The notes beneath the pieces were generated by a model. It saw only the letters and a program-made list of their open reading frames with translations, did no database searches and had not been told where the DNA came from. A stretch of DNA of 64,000 nucleotides from Sulfitobacter sp. THAF37. GTDB lineage: Bacteria; Pseudomonadota; Alphaproteobacteria; Rhodobacterales; Rhodobacteraceae. The position numbers and the translations under genes are program-made. Location: contig NZ_CP045372.1 in the NCBI RefSeq assembly GCF_009363555.1, forward strand, positions 2,739,501-2,803,500, read 5' to 3'. Of the stretch, positions 9,163 through 18,689 are shown piece by piece; position 1 is the stretch's first letter; each line of letters begins with the position of its first letter.

Positions 9163-10713
9163 ATGACCGCGCCGCGCACCAGGACCGACAAGACCCTCGG
9201 AAGCAGCTTCCTGGAACTGCCGCTGTTCCTGCTCATCTTCGGCATCGCCTGCGCCTCGATGCTGGTGCCGGCGTTCCACGGCCTGGTGGTGGACAACCAC
9301 AGCGCCGCACAGGCGTTTCTCTATGCCGGGGTGCTGGGCCTGGTGGCCTTCTCCCTCGTGGCCATTGCCCACGCGGGGCGCGCGCCCCGGCACGGCGCGC
9401 TCGGGCCGTTGATGTCGCTGCTCTCGGCCTTCGTGTTCCTGCCGGTGATGCTGGCCATCCCCTTTGTCGAGGCGCTGCCCACGACCCGCTTCGTCAACGC
9501 CTATTTCGAAATGGTCAGCGCCATCACCACCACCGGCGCCCCGATGTTTCAGGACCCCGACCGGCTGAGCGCCACGCTGCACCTGTGGCGTGCTCAGGTG
9601 GGCTGGATGGGCGGTCTGCTGATGTGGGTCGCGGCCTCGGCGATCCTGGCGCCGCTGCACCTGGGGGGGTTCGAAGTCACCGCGCAGGCCGAACCGGGGC
9701 GGCGCGATACGTCCTCGGCGCGGATGGCGCCGATGCCCCCGCGGGCGCGGCTGGTCCGGGTGACGCGCGCCTTGCTGCCGATCTACGCGGGGCTGACGCT
9801 GCTGCTTTGGCTGCTGCTGCTGGCCGAGGGCCAGCGCCCGCTGGTGGCGCTGTGCCACGCCATGTCGGTCATGGCGACCTCGGGGATTTCGCCGGTGGGC
9901 GGGGTGCAGAACACCGGCATCGGCCTGTCCGGAGAAGCGGTGATGGCGCTGTTCATGCTGTTCGCCCTGTCGCGGCTGACCTTTTCCAAGGATACGGTGA
10001 CGGCGACGCAGGGCGGGCTGCGCACCGACCCCGAATTCCGCATTGGCCTGTTCATCACGCTGGCGGTGCCGCTGGTGCTGTTTGGCCGCCATTTCCTCGG
10101 GGCCTACGATGTCTCTGCGATGGAACAGCTGGGCCAGGCGGTGCGCGCGCTCTGGGGGGCGCTGTTCACCGTGCTGTCGTTCCTGACCACCACCGGTTTC
10201 GTGTCGGTCCACTGGATCGAAGCGCAGAACTGGTCCGGGCTGCCGACACCGGGGCTGATCCTGATGGGGCTGGCGCTGATCGGCGGCGGGGTGGCCACCA
10301 CCGCGGGCGGGGTCAAGCTGCTGCGGGTCTTCGCGCTCTATCAGAACGGCACGCGGGAGATGGAGCGGCTGGTGCATCCTTCCTCTGTCAGCGGCGCGGG
10401 GGTCGCGGGACGGCGGCTGCAATCGAATGGCGCCTTCATCGCCTGGATCTTCTTCATGCTGTTCGCCCTGTCGCTGACAGCCGTGATCCTGCTGCTGACG
10501 CTGACCGGCGTGCGGTTCGACAATGCGGTGGTGCTGTCGGTGGCCTCGCTCTCCACCACCGGTCCGCTGGTGGAATACGCCACCGACAGCCCGATCCGGC
10601 TGATCGAGCTGACGGTCTGGGCCAAGGCGATCCTGTGCGGCGCGATGGTGCTGGGGCGGCTTGAAACGCTGGCGATCATCGCACTGCTGACACCGGACCT
10701 GTGGCGCGGCTGA
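9163..10713 (+). CDS. trkH: Trk potassium channel subunit TrkH
   Basis: This 516-residue inner membrane protein forms the potassium pore with TrkA as gating ring. Four pore-loop motifs are readable: ITTTGAPMF near 122, [11 protein letters not shown] near 240, [10 protein letters not shown] near 345 and LSTTGPLVE near 465. They sit between hydrophobic helix pairs, as in the SKT superfamily. It follows trkA by three bases. A short inverted repeat (TGGGGG...CCCCCA, 10751-10770) lies between its stop and hfq, but without a T-run. Confidence 0.95.
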
Positions 10714-10843
10714 CACTGGCAGGGGGCAAAACCCGTGGCGCGGCCCAGATTGGGGGTGGAAACTCCCCCACGCTGCCTTCATAGTTGCGGAAATTGGGGG
10801 GCCCGGTCCGCGGGTGCCAGCAAGAACAAAAGCGAGAAGTCCA

Positions 10844-11083
10844 ATGGCGTCTGACAGACAGAACCTTCAGGATGCGTTCCTGAATCACGTACGCAAGACC
10901 AAGGTACCGGTCACCATTTTCCTGATCAACGGTGTGAAATTGCAAGGTGTGATCACCTGGTTCGATAATTTCTGCGTCCTGCTGCGCCGCGACGGACAGT
11001 CGCAGCTTGTCTACAAGCACGCCATCTCGACCATCATGCCCAGCCAGCCGATCAGCCTGTACGAGGGCGAAGACGCTTCTTGA
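10844..11083 (+). CDS. hfq: RNA chaperone Hfq
   Basis: The 79-residue protein contains the Sm1 motif ([27 protein letters not shown]) and the Sm2 motif [11 protein letters not shown]. Hfq forms a hexamer that pairs small RNAs with mRNAs and binds A-rich and U-rich tails. An in-frame ATG 30 bases upstream would add a basic ten-residue leader absent from other Hfq proteins, so the start at MASDRQNLQ is preferred. The gene overlaps the hflX start, as is common in proteobacteria (hfq-hflX). In Rhodobacteraceae Hfq is short and lacks the long C-terminal tail of enterobacteria, as here. Confidence 0.96.
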
Positions 11084-12378
11084 GCAAAGCGGCCTTTCAG
11101 ATCAACAATACCGACGGGCCGCGCGTGACGCGGGCCTGGGTGCTGCATCCCGAGATCAGGTCCGATCCCGACCGCCGCACGCCCCAGCCCGCGCTGGAAG
11201 AAGCCGTGTCGCTGGCCCGCGCGCTGCCGCAGCTCGACGTCGTGGGCGCCGAGGTCGTGCCGCTGCGGACCGTCGATGCCGGCAAGCTTTTCGGCAAGGG
11301 CAAGATCGACGAGCTGCACGACCGCCTGGAAGAGGCGGAGGTCGAACTGGTCCTGGTGGACGGCCCCGTCAGCCCCGTGCAGCAGCGCAACCTGGAAAAG
11401 GCCTGGGGCGTCAAGCTGCTGGACCGGACCGGGCTGATCCTGGAAATCTTCTCCGACCGCGCCGCGACCCGAGAGGGCGTGCTGCAGGTGGAAATGGCCG
11501 CGCTGAACTACCAGCGTACCCGGCTGGTGCGGGCCTGGACCCACCTGGAGCGGCAGCGCGGCGGGCTCGGCTTTGTCGGCGGTCCGGGCGAAACCCAGAT
11601 CGAGGCGGACAGACGCGCCATCGACGAACAGCTGGTGCGTCTGCGCCGCCAGCTCGACAAGGTCGTCAAGACCCGCGCCCTGCACCGCGCCGCCCGGGCC
11701 AAGGTGCCCTATCCGATCGTCGCGCTGGTGGGATACACCAACGCGGGCAAATCCACGCTCTTCAACCGGCTGACCGGGGCGGATGTCATGGTCAAGGACA
11801 TGCTCTTTGCCACGCTGGACCCGACGATGCGCAGCCTGGTGCTGCCCGACGGGCCGGAGGTGATCCTCAGCGATACGGTGGGCTTCATCTCGGACCTGCC
11901 GACGGAACTGGTCGCCGCCTTCCGCGCCACGCTGGAAGAGGTGCTGGCGGCCGATATCGTGCTGCATGTGCGCGACATCAGCCACGCGGAGACCGAGGAA
12001 CAGGCCCGCGATGTGCGCGAGATCCTGACATCGCTGGGGGTGGACAAGGACACCCGCACCTTCGAGATCTGGAACAAGCTGGATCTGATGGCACCGGACA
12101 CCGCCGAGGCGATGCGCCAGCGCGCCGACCGCGACCCCGATGTGATCGCGATTTCGGCGCTCAGGGGGGACGGGCTGGACCACCTGCAGGCCGCGGTGGC
12201 GGAAGCCCTGCAAGGTGCCGTGCGCGCGGCGGAACTGCATCTGGGTTTTGCCGAAGGGCGCAAGCGCGCCTGGCTCTTCGAACAGGACGTGGTCGAGGAG
12301 GAACGCCAGACCGAAGAGGGCTTTACGCTGAAGGTGCGTTGGTCGGCCCGGCAGGAAGCGCAGTTCCAACAGCTTTGA
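11080..12378 (+). CDS. hflX: Ribosome-associated GTPase HflX
   Basis: This 432-residue GTPase splits or rescues stalled ribosomes. The N-terminal HflX domain contains [15 protein letters not shown] near 165-180. The G domain has P-loop GYTNAGKST near 217, the G3 motif [10 protein letters not shown] near 265 and the G4 motif NKLD near 330. The start is a TTG that shares bases with the hfq stop (TTGA). A weaker start codon inside the stop of the upstream gene suggests translational coupling to hfq. Two AT-rich hairpins follow the stop. Confidence 0.95.
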
Positions 12379-12380
12379 GC

Positions 12381-12427
12381 GGGAAAATTCTTTGAAGAAT
12401 TTTGCCCGGAAAATTCGAATTTTCCGG
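12381..12427. repeat. Paired AT-rich inverted repeats after hflX
   Basis: Two dyads stand side by side. The first pairs AAAATTCTT with AAGAATTTT (12384-12403), flanked by GGG and CCC. The second is a perfect 22-bp palindrome with half-site CCGGAAAATTC (12406-12427). They share the AAAATTC/GAATTTT element. They could fold as one long or two short hairpins at the hflX mRNA end. Neither has a T-run of terminator length, so a terminator or mRNA-stabilising role is only inferred. Confidence 0.6.
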
Positions 12428-12471
12428 CCCGCGCCTCACATTCTGGGTCAACCCTGTATCGGAGCCTCCGC

Positions 12472-12873
12472 ATGACCCTTGCCGTCCTTTATCTGTCGAC
12501 TTTCATTCTGTTCCTCGGGCTCGATTATGTCGGGCTGACCAATATCGTCAAACCCGTCTTCGAACGCGACATCGGCCCCTTGCTGCTTGAGAATTTCCGC
12601 CTCGGCCCGGCGGTGGTGTTCTACGCCTTCTATGTCGGCGTGCTGCTGTGGTTCGTGTCCTGGCCCGCCATCACCCAGGACAGGAGCCTGTTGTGGGTGC
12701 TGGGCAACGCGGCGCTGATCGGGGCCATGGGCTATGGCACCTACGAATTCACCTCGCTTGCGGTGATGAAGGACTGGACCTGGCAGATGACGCTGACGGA
12801 TGTCACCTGGGGCACCTGCCTGACGGCGATTGCGGCCACCGGCGGCGTCTGGGTGGCGCGGCTGGTGGGGTAG
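12472..12873 (+). CDS. DUF2177 family membrane protein
   Basis: The 133-residue protein has about four hydrophobic segments (roughly 4-22, 43-62, 72-88 and 108-130). It contains the family landmarks LDYVGLTNI near the N-terminus, GPAVVFYAFYVG in the middle, and GYGTYEFTSLAVMKDWTW followed by DVTWG. This pattern fits the small DUF2177 membrane proteins; their function is unknown. It stands alone on the plus strand 93 bases after hflX and is separated from it by the hairpins at 12381-12427. Confidence 0.8.
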   Translation: MTLAVLYLSTFILFLGLDYVGLTNIVKPVFERDIGPLLLENFRLGPAVVFYAFYVGVLLWFVSWPAITQDRSLLWVLGNAALIGAMGYGTYEFTSLAVMKDWTWQMTLTDVTWGTCLTAIAATGGVWVARLVG

Positions 12874-12937
12874 TGGTTCGATGCACCGTGGCAAAAATCG
12901 GGTCTGATCCCCTGCGACCCTTCGTTCTAAACACCCC

Positions 12938-12975
12938 GGCACGGAATCGAGGCCGCCCGGGGCGGCCGCCGTGCC
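12938..12975. other. GC-rich nested inverted repeat
   Basis: GGCACGG (12938-12944) pairs with CCGTGCC (12969-12975), and inside it GGCCGCC pairs with GGCGGCC around a three-base loop. It lies between the DUF2177 gene and the convergent rluE, where a bidirectional transcription end would be expected, but there is no T-run. The rest of the 12874-13151 gap shows nothing else that I can identify. Confidence 0.4.
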
Positions 12976-13151
12976 AGCGGCGGACCGGCCCCATGGGCCG
13001 GCGCTTTGGCTGAGCTTGGTGCATAGCCTAGGGCGCAGAGGTACGTGGCTGCGATAAAGTGCATGAGATCGAATGGCGGAGGCGCCGTCCCCCGGTCCGG
13101 CGATGGCACAATGGGGCAACGTCCGCCCGGTCCCGCAAACCGGTCGTCCCC

Positions 13152-13715
13152 TCACGCCCCGGTTTCCGAAGCCCAGCGCCAGGCTCCGGGGGCAAGGTCG
13201 TTCAGCTGCCAGGTCCCGATGCCCCACCGGATCAGCCGCAGGGTCGGCAGGCCCACATGCGCCGTCATCCGGCGCACCTGGCGGTTGCGGCCTTCGCGGA
13301 TCGTGATCCGCAGCCAGGCGTCCGGCACGGTCTTGCGAAAGCGCACCGGCGGGTCGCGGTCCCACAGGCCCTCCGGCGTGTCGATCTGGGCGATCTCGGC
13401 GGGTTTCGTCGGCCCGTCCTTCAGCGTCACGCCCCGGCGCAGCGCATCGAGTGCTGCGGCATCGGGGCGGCCTTCGACCTGCACCAGGTAGGTCTTGGGG
13501 TGCTTGTATTTCGGATGGGCGATCCGGGCCTGCAACGCCCCGTTGTCGGTCAGCACCATCAGCCCCTCGCTGTCGCGGTCCAGCCGTCCGGCGGGGTAGA
13601 ACCCCGGCTGGTCGATAAAGGCCGACAGCGTGGGCCGGGTCGAGCCTTCGGTGCCCTTGTCGGTGAACTGCGACAGCACGCCGAAAGGCTTGTTGAACAG
13701 GATCACGCGGTTCAC
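13152..13715 (-). CDS. rluE: 23S rRNA pseudouridine synthase RluE
   Basis: This 187-residue enzyme belongs to the RsuA/RluB/RluE group, which converts uridine to pseudouridine in rRNA. The catalytic motif [15 protein letters not shown] carries the nucleophilic Asp near residue 46. The signatures [15 protein letters not shown] at the N-terminus and [27 protein letters not shown] at the C-terminus closely match RluE, which modifies U2457 of 23S rRNA in E. coli. There is no N-terminal S4 domain, as in RluE. The start overlaps the stop of the acylase gene by four bases (ATGA), so the two are cotranscribed despite unrelated functions. Confidence 0.92.
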   Translation of the reverse strand: MNRVILFNKPFGVLSQFTDKGTEGSTRPTLSAFIDQPGFYPAGRLDRDSEGLMVLTDNGALQARIAHPKYKHPKTYLVQVEGRPDAAALDALRRGVTLKDGPTKPAEIAQIDTPEGLWDRDPPVRFRKTVPDAWLRITIREGRNRQVRRMTAHVGLPTLRLIRWGIGTWQLNDLAPGAWRWASETGA

Positions 13716-16180
13716 GGGCGCGCGGGCCGCAAGGTGGTGATCCCGACCGAGGCGGCCCGGGCCAGATCCTCGTCCAGCGACATCGGGATGTATTCGCCCC
13801 GCCGCCAGAGCTGCGCCAGGTCGTCGTAGTGGCGCGACAGGAAATGCCCCGATTGCCCGGTCGAGGTGATAAAGACCGAGGAATTGGGGTCGGCAAAGTC
13901 GTAGACCCCGCGATAGCCCGCCCCATGCACGTTATCGAAGGGGTCGGGCAGGCTGCCCTTGGTGCGGCCCCGCTGCAGGGTGTTGTCCCCGCCCGAGGTG
14001 GATTGCCGGATGTTCACGAAATAGCGCAGCACCGGCACCGTGCCCAGCACCGGGTGGTCGTGGGTGGCCTGATGCGCATCGCCCCAGCGCAGGGATTCCA
14101 GCTGCGACCCCCAGTTTTCGTTGATCCACAGCAGCGCGTCGTCCAGCGCCAGCCGGGCCATGTCGGGGCAGGTCTCCACCGGGGCGGACTGGCGCACGTC
14201 GCACCAGTCCGACGCCCCGTCCACATCGCGGAACACCCGTTCGATGAAGAGCGGCTCCACATGGGTGAACTCGGCGGCGAGCGGGCCCAGGTCGTCCTGG
14301 ATCAGCCGCGCCTGAAGCGCCCTGAGCCAGGCGGCATAGATCAGCGGCTCGGGCAGGTGTTCGTTCATCTCGCCCGACCATTCCGCCAGCAGGTTCAGCG
14401 CCCGCTGGCGCTGCCGCTCGGCGGTGCCGTCGGGGGCGGCGCCTTCGGTAAACCACAGGTCCGCGCCGATCAGCGGCAGCAGCGACCGGGCGGTAAAGCT
14501 CACGGTGTCGAGCTGCGCCTCGATAAAGCTGTCGCGGGTGTGCACCTGCCGCCCCTGCATCAGACGCCGCCACCGCTGGATGCGCTGGGTGTCGCCCCAC
14601 AGGTACGAGACATGGTTGGGAAAGGGCCGGTCCACCGTCTTGTTGTTGGTATTGCCCAGAATGCCCCCCGCAGGCGCGACGAAGGCGGGGTTGGCGGTAA
14701 ACGGCATGACCCCCTGCCAGCGGTTCGCGGCGATCCAGCCGGGCGAGGGCAGCCGCCCCTTGGACTGATGCGCCGGGTCCCGGCGGGGCAGCGCGCCGAT
14801 GGTCTTCATCGCGATCTGCTGGCGGTCCACCAGCGTCAGGTTCTGGGCCGGTGCGATATAGCGTTCCGACGCGCGGATCGCTTCGGCGATGGATTTGGCC
14901 TCCATCAGGTCCATCGCCGCGGCAATCGAGGTGTCCTTGGCGCTGAGCACCGTCCAGCTGACCGAGGCGACATGCCCCGGCGGGGTGATGCTGGCCAGGT
15001 TGTAATGGCTGCCGGGCAGGACGGGACCGTTGTCGGTCCAGCGCAGGGTGACGGTGACGGGGTCGGCATCCTTGACCGTGATGATGGAGGACCGGGTGAC
15101 AAAGTCCTTGAACCCTTCGGGCGTGCGGTATTGTTCGCCGTCATCGGGGTTCAGCGCCTCGATATGCACGTCCTGATCGTCCACATAGGCCGAGGTCAGC
15201 CCCCAGCCCAGCGTGGCGGAGCGGCCCGTCAGCACCGTGGGGATGCCCGGAATGGTGCCGCCGATCACCCCGCCCGAGGCCAGCTCCATCCGGGCCAGAT
15301 ACCAGATCGACGGGGCGGTGAAGCCCAGATGCGGATCGTTGGCCAGCAAAGTCCCCCCCGAGGCCGAGCGCGAGGGTGCTGCGGCCCAGGCGTTGGAGGC
15401 CCCGGCAAAGGCGATGTCCTTGAACGGCGACAGCGGATGCGGATCGAGCGGGATGTTCTCGGCAAAGCGCGGCACGCCCGGCACGAGGGCGGCGTATTCC
15501 GGCAGCGCGGCCACGCCGGGGCCCGGCACGTCGGGCAGGATGTCATGGATGCGCTCCTGCTCGGGCAGGGCCAGCGACACCCGCGCGCGCAGCACCTCCG
15601 CCTGAAGGTGGCCCGACAGCTGCAGGCCCATCAGCTTGGTAATGGCGATGGAATCGGCAGGCCGCCAGGGCGCCATCGGGGCGTTGAACAGCATCATCTC
15701 GGGCGCGCCACGGCCCAGCGCCTCTGTGTTGATCTGGGTGATGCGCGCGTTCACCCCGGCGGCATAGGCTTCCAGCTTGGCCCGGGTCGCCGCGTCCAGC
15801 GCATCGACCGACTGGACCGAAAGCCGGTAGATGTCAAAGCGCCGCAGCAGGCGGTCGGTGTTCAGCGTCCTTGCCCCGAACACTTCGCTCAACCGGCCCT
15901 GCGCGGTGCGGCGCAGGGTGATCATCTGCCACATGCGGTCCTGCGCATGGGCAAACCCGAGGCCAAAGAACACATCCAGATCGTCGTCGCCGAAGATATG
16001 CGGCACATTGGCGTTGTCGCGCACGATCTCGACCGGGGCGGTCAGCCCCGCCACCTCGACGGTGTCGTTGTAATCGGGCAGGGACCGTGACGCCAGCCAG
16101 TAGACCAGCCCCACGGTCACGACGCTGAGCACGATCAGTGCTGCGGTGATCCTCACGAGCCAGCGAAAGACAGTGACCAT
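13712..16180 (-). CDS. Penicillin acylase family protein (Ntn hydrolase precursor)
   Basis: This 822-residue precursor is of the type that cleaves itself into alpha and beta chains and hydrolyses amide bonds in penicillins, acyl-homoserine lactones or related amides. An N-terminal hydrophobic segment (about 5-27) acts as signal or anchor. The beta-chain N-terminal nucleophile is Ser262 in the motif GASNAWA, followed by [12 protein letters not shown], which is typical of the family. The start at 16180 is chosen because GGAG stands six bases upstream and the hydrophobic segment follows directly. The substrate cannot be read from the sequence; lactone quenching is one possibility. It overlaps rluE downstream. 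Confidence 0.88.
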   Translation of the reverse strand: MVTVFRWLVRITAALIVLSVVTVGLVYWLASRSLPDYNDTVEVAGLTAPVEIVRDNANVPHIFGDDDLDVFFGLGFAHAQDRMWQMITLRRTAQGRLSEVFGARTLNTDRLLRRFDIYRLSVQSVDALDAATRAKLEAYAAGVNARITQINTEALGRGAPEMMLFNAPMAPWRPADSIAITKLMGLQLSGHLQAEVLRARVSLALPEQERIHDILPDVPGPGVAALPEYAALVPGVPRFAENIPLDPHPLSPFKDIAFAGASNAWAAAPSRSASGGTLLANDPHLGFTAPSIWYLARMELASGGVIGGTIPGIPTVLTGRSATLGWGLTSAYVDDQDVHIEALNPDDGEQYRTPEGFKDFVTRSSIITVKDADPVTVTLRWTDNGPVLPGSHYNLASITPPGHVASVSWTVLSAKDTSIAAAMDLMEAKSIAEAIRASERYIAPAQNLTLVDRQQIAMKTIGALPRRDPAHQSKGRLPSPGWIAANRWQGVMPFTANPAFVAPAGGILGNTNNKTVDRPFPNHVSYLWGDTQRIQRWRRLMQGRQVHTRDSFIEAQLDTVSFTARSLLPLIGADLWFTEGAAPDGTAERQRQRALNLLAEWSGEMNEHLPEPLIYAAWLRALQARLIQDDLGPLAAEFTHVEPLFIERVFRDVDGASDWCDVRQSAPVETCPDMARLALDDALLWINENWGSQLESLRWGDAHQATHDHPVLGTVPVLRYFVNIRQSTSGGDNTLQRGRTKGSLPDPFDNVHGAGYRGVYDFADPNSSVFITSTGQSGHFLSRHYDDLAQLWRRGEYIPMSLDEDLARAASVGITTLRPARP

Positions 16181-16272
16181 TGAACGCTCCGCGGGAGAGG
16201 CGCGATTGACCAACGCGCACAGGGTGATAGGTAAACCTCTGACTAGCGCAACTGATGGACAAGGAAAAGCAG

Positions 16273-17145
16273 ATGGCGAAACTCGCATTCTTGGGACTGG
16301 GGGTCATGGGCGCGCCGATGGCGGGGCATCTGCAGAAGGCGGGGCATGACGTGACCGTCTATAACCGCACCGCCGCCAAGGCCGAGGATTGGGTCAAGGC
16401 CCATGGCGGCGCGATGGCACGCACCCCGCGCGACGCGGTCAAGGATGCCGAGCTGGTCATGGCCTGCGTCGGCAACGACGACGACCTGCGGTCGGTCTGT
16501 CTGGGCGATGACGGCGCCTTTGCCGGGATGACGGCGGGGGCGGTCTTTGTCGATCATACGACCGTTTCTGCGGCGGTCACGCGCGAGCTTTACAAGACCG
16601 CCGACGCGACGCAGATCAGCTTTGTCGACGCGCCGATTTCCGGCGGCCAGGCGGGGGCCGAAAACGGTGCCCTTTCGATCATGTGCGGCGGCGATGCGGG
16701 GGCCTTCGACCGGGCGTTGCCGGTGATCGAGGTCTATGCCAAGATCTGCCGCCGGATTGGTGAGAGCGGCGCGGGCCAGATGACCAAGATGTGCAACCAG
16801 ATCGCGATTGCGGGTCTGGTGCAGGGGCTGTCCGAGGCGCTGCATTTCGCCGAAAAGGCAGGACTCGACGGCCGCGCGGTGGTCGAGGTGATCAGCCAGG
16901 GCGCCGCCGGGTCCTGGCAGATGGAAAACCGCTATGAAACCATGCTGGACGACAGGTTCGACCACGGTTTCGCGGTGGACTGGATGCGCAAGGACCTCGG
17001 GATCTGCCTGGACGCGGGCGACGAAGTGGGCGCGAGCCTGCCCGTGACCGCGCTGGTCGATCAGTTCTACAAGGATGTGCAGAAGCAGGGCGGCGGGCGC
17101 TGGGACACGTCGAGCCTGATCAAGCGCCTGCGCGCCGCGGGCTAG
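16273..17145 (+). CDS. NAD(P)-dependent beta-hydroxyacid dehydrogenase (3-hydroxyisobutyrate dehydrogenase-like)
   Basis: The 290-residue enzyme has the N-terminal Rossmann motif FLGLGVMGAPMAGHL, the substrate-binding signature DAPISGGQAGAENG near 122, and the catalytic lysine in GAGQMTKMCNQ near 170. The family oxidises 3-hydroxyisobutyrate, tartronate semialdehyde and similar acids; the exact substrate is not readable here. The second ATG is preferred over one at 16255 because AAGGA stands seven bases before it. It is divergent from the acylase gene. A perfect 16-bp palindrome (half-site TGTCCCCG, 17150-17165) follows five bases after its stop. Confidence 0.88.
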   Translation: MAKLAFLGLGVMGAPMAGHLQKAGHDVTVYNRTAAKAEDWVKAHGGAMARTPRDAVKDAELVMACVGNDDDLRSVCLGDDGAFAGMTAGAVFVDHTTVSAAVTRELYKTADATQISFVDAPISGGQAGAENGALSIMCGGDAGAFDRALPVIEVYAKICRRIGESGAGQMTKMCNQIAIAGLVQGLSEALHFAEKAGLDGRAVVEVISQGAAGSWQMENRYETMLDDRFDHGFAVDWMRKDLGICLDAGDEVGASLPVTALVDQFYKDVQKQGGGRWDTSSLIKRLRAAG

Positions 17146-17149
17146 GACC

Positions 17150-17165
17150 TGTCCCCGCGGGGACA
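17150..17165. other. 16-bp perfect palindrome after the dehydrogenase gene
   Basis: The half-site TGTCCCCG is followed immediately by its complement, making a GC-rich dyad five bases after the stop at 17145. There is no T-run, and an AT-rich stretch leads to the next gene. It could be a weak transcription end or a protein-binding site; the sequence does not decide. Confidence 0.35.
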
Positions 17166-17244
17166 TGAATTTAACCTTGCATTAACCCCGTGTTATCAAG
17201 GGTTTGCGTTGACAAGTTAATGTAATCACGTTCGGTGATCGAAA

Positions 17245-17901
17245 ATGGCTGATAGTGTCGTTATCTGGACTCTGGACTGGGTCCCGATGCCGGATGGTCC
17301 GGCTGGCTTTGTCCGCGACCTGCGGCTGCGATGGGCTTGTGAAGAAGCGGGCGTGTCTTACAAGGTCCGCACAATTCCATTTGAAGGCCGCGAGACCAAC
17401 CACCTTGACCGGCAACCTTTCGGACAAGTGCCCTACCTGGACGACGGTGAGATCAGAATGTTCGAAAGCGGCGCCTGCCTGCTTCATCTCGCCCGGAAAA
17501 GCGAGGTCCTGATGCCCCGCGACCCGGTGGACGAAGCCCAGGCCCTGCAATGGACCATTGCCGCGCTGAACTCGGTGGAAATGGTATCGGTCCCCTGGTG
17601 GTTTCTGGACATCACAGGTGCGCAGGAAAACGGCTTGACCGGCTGGCTCGAAAGTCGGCTGTCGCATATCGAACGTGTCCTGAGTGCGCGCGAATGGCTG
17701 GCGGCGGATCGTTTTACGGTCGCTGACCTCGCGATGGCCGATGTGCTTCGTGTCACAAAAGTCAGGGCTTTCGGAAACCGCCCTGCGACAGAAGCCTATG
17801 TCAGCCGTGTTACGGATCGACCGGCCTTCAAAAAGGCTTACGCCGATCAAATGGCCCATTTTGAGGCGGCGAACGCGAAGACAGCCCGCGCCCAGGAGTG
17901 A
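17245..17901 (+). CDS. Glutathione S-transferase family protein
   Basis: The 218-residue protein has an N-terminal thioredoxin-like domain, with FGQVPYLDDGE supplying the cis-proline and FESGACLLHLA the glutathione-binding Glu-Ser pair. A helical C-terminal domain contains the conserved run FTVADLAMADVL near 155. The family conjugates or reduces substrates with glutathione; the substrate here is unknown. It stands alone behind an AT-rich leader (17166-17244) that contains a TTGACA box, but I could not fit a convincing -10 element to it. Confidence 0.85.
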   Translation: MADSVVIWTLDWVPMPDGPAGFVRDLRLRWACEEAGVSYKVRTIPFEGRETNHLDRQPFGQVPYLDDGEIRMFESGACLLHLARKSEVLMPRDPVDEAQALQWTIAALNSVEMVSVPWWFLDITGAQENGLTGWLESRLSHIERVLSAREWLAADRFTVADLAMADVLRVTKVRAFGNRPATEAYVSRVTDRPAFKKAYADQMAHFEAANAKTARAQE

Positions 17902-18019
17902 GCGGCGGGATTGTCCGCATTCGGCAATTCGGCTGGGGACGGTTTTCCTGACCACCAGCGCCCAACTCGCGTCAGTGCACTGGCAGGGCTGGGCAATGTC
18001 GGCTCGGCCCCGACCCGGA

Positions 18020-18586
18020 TCAGGGAATGATGCGGGTGTATTTGGTGCCTTCCAGCGTCGCGCCCAGCCGCAGGCCCGCCCGGCCGAATACGGCGGCCAG
18101 AACCGGGGCCAGAACGGTCGTGGTATCCGCCGACACGCTGTCCCCCTTGTCCGAAATCACGTATTCCACATCCGCACCGGCGGCCCAGCCGGGGGAGCGG
18201 CGGAAATCGGTCAGCGCGGCGGGGGTCATGAAGAACAGCACATGCGCGTATTGCTGCGCGCCGATCTGCAGGCCGCCGGACCCTTTGACGACGGAATAGT
18301 AATCCACCGTGACGTCGTCGATCAGCAGCGCGCCCCGCCCGTAGGCACCGCCAAGACCGAGGCCCGCCTCGGTCACAAGTGGCATCACCAGCATGCCGTT
18401 GGCCTTGTCCGCCAGGTTGCGGGTGTTGGGGTAGAGGCGATACATCTCGTCCAGCGTGGTGCGCACGCGGGCGTCGATCATCGCACTGCCCCGCGACCCC
18501 AGGCCGTTGCCGCATGCTGCCAGTACAGGGGTGGCGGCCAGCGCCCCGAGGGTGAAGGCCCGCCGCGAAAGCATAGATTTGTTCAT
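18020..18586 (-). CDS. SYLF/Ysc84-like lipoprotein with Tat signal
   Basis: The 188-residue product opens with a twin-arginine motif (SRRAFTLG, from residue 7) and ends its signal peptide in the lipobox LAAC, with Cys25 acylated, so it is predicted to be a Tat-exported lipoprotein. The mature part has the SYLF pattern of glycine-rich strands (GMLVMPLVTEAGLGLGGAYGRG and similar). SYLF domains bind lipids in other systems. Start 18586 is chosen because the signal peptide begins there. The upstream kinase gene ends 103 bases away on the same strand. The function is unknown. Confidence 0.82.
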   Translation of the reverse strand: MNKSMLSRRAFTLGALAATPVLAACGNGLGSRGSAMIDARVRTTLDEMYRLYPNTRNLADKANGMLVMPLVTEAGLGLGGAYGRGALLIDDVTVDYYSVVKGSGGLQIGAQQYAHVLFFMTPAALTDFRRSPGWAAGADVEYVISDKGDSVSADTTTVLAPVLAAVFGRAGLRLGATLEGTKYTRIIP

Positions 18587-18689
18587 GTTGTTCTGCCCGT
18601 AGAAGTTGCCTGTTGCCGGTTGCTCCGACTTGTCGGCAACTTTAAGCATAATTCGGGCCGGTGTCATGCCTTTTGGCCCTTTGGGCGAA

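Noticed and set aside
7369..10782. 1137-codon minus-strand frame opposite trkA-trkH
   Set aside because: It runs across two genuine genes and the lipoprotein in another frame, with a low-complexity His/Arg/Gln-rich product.
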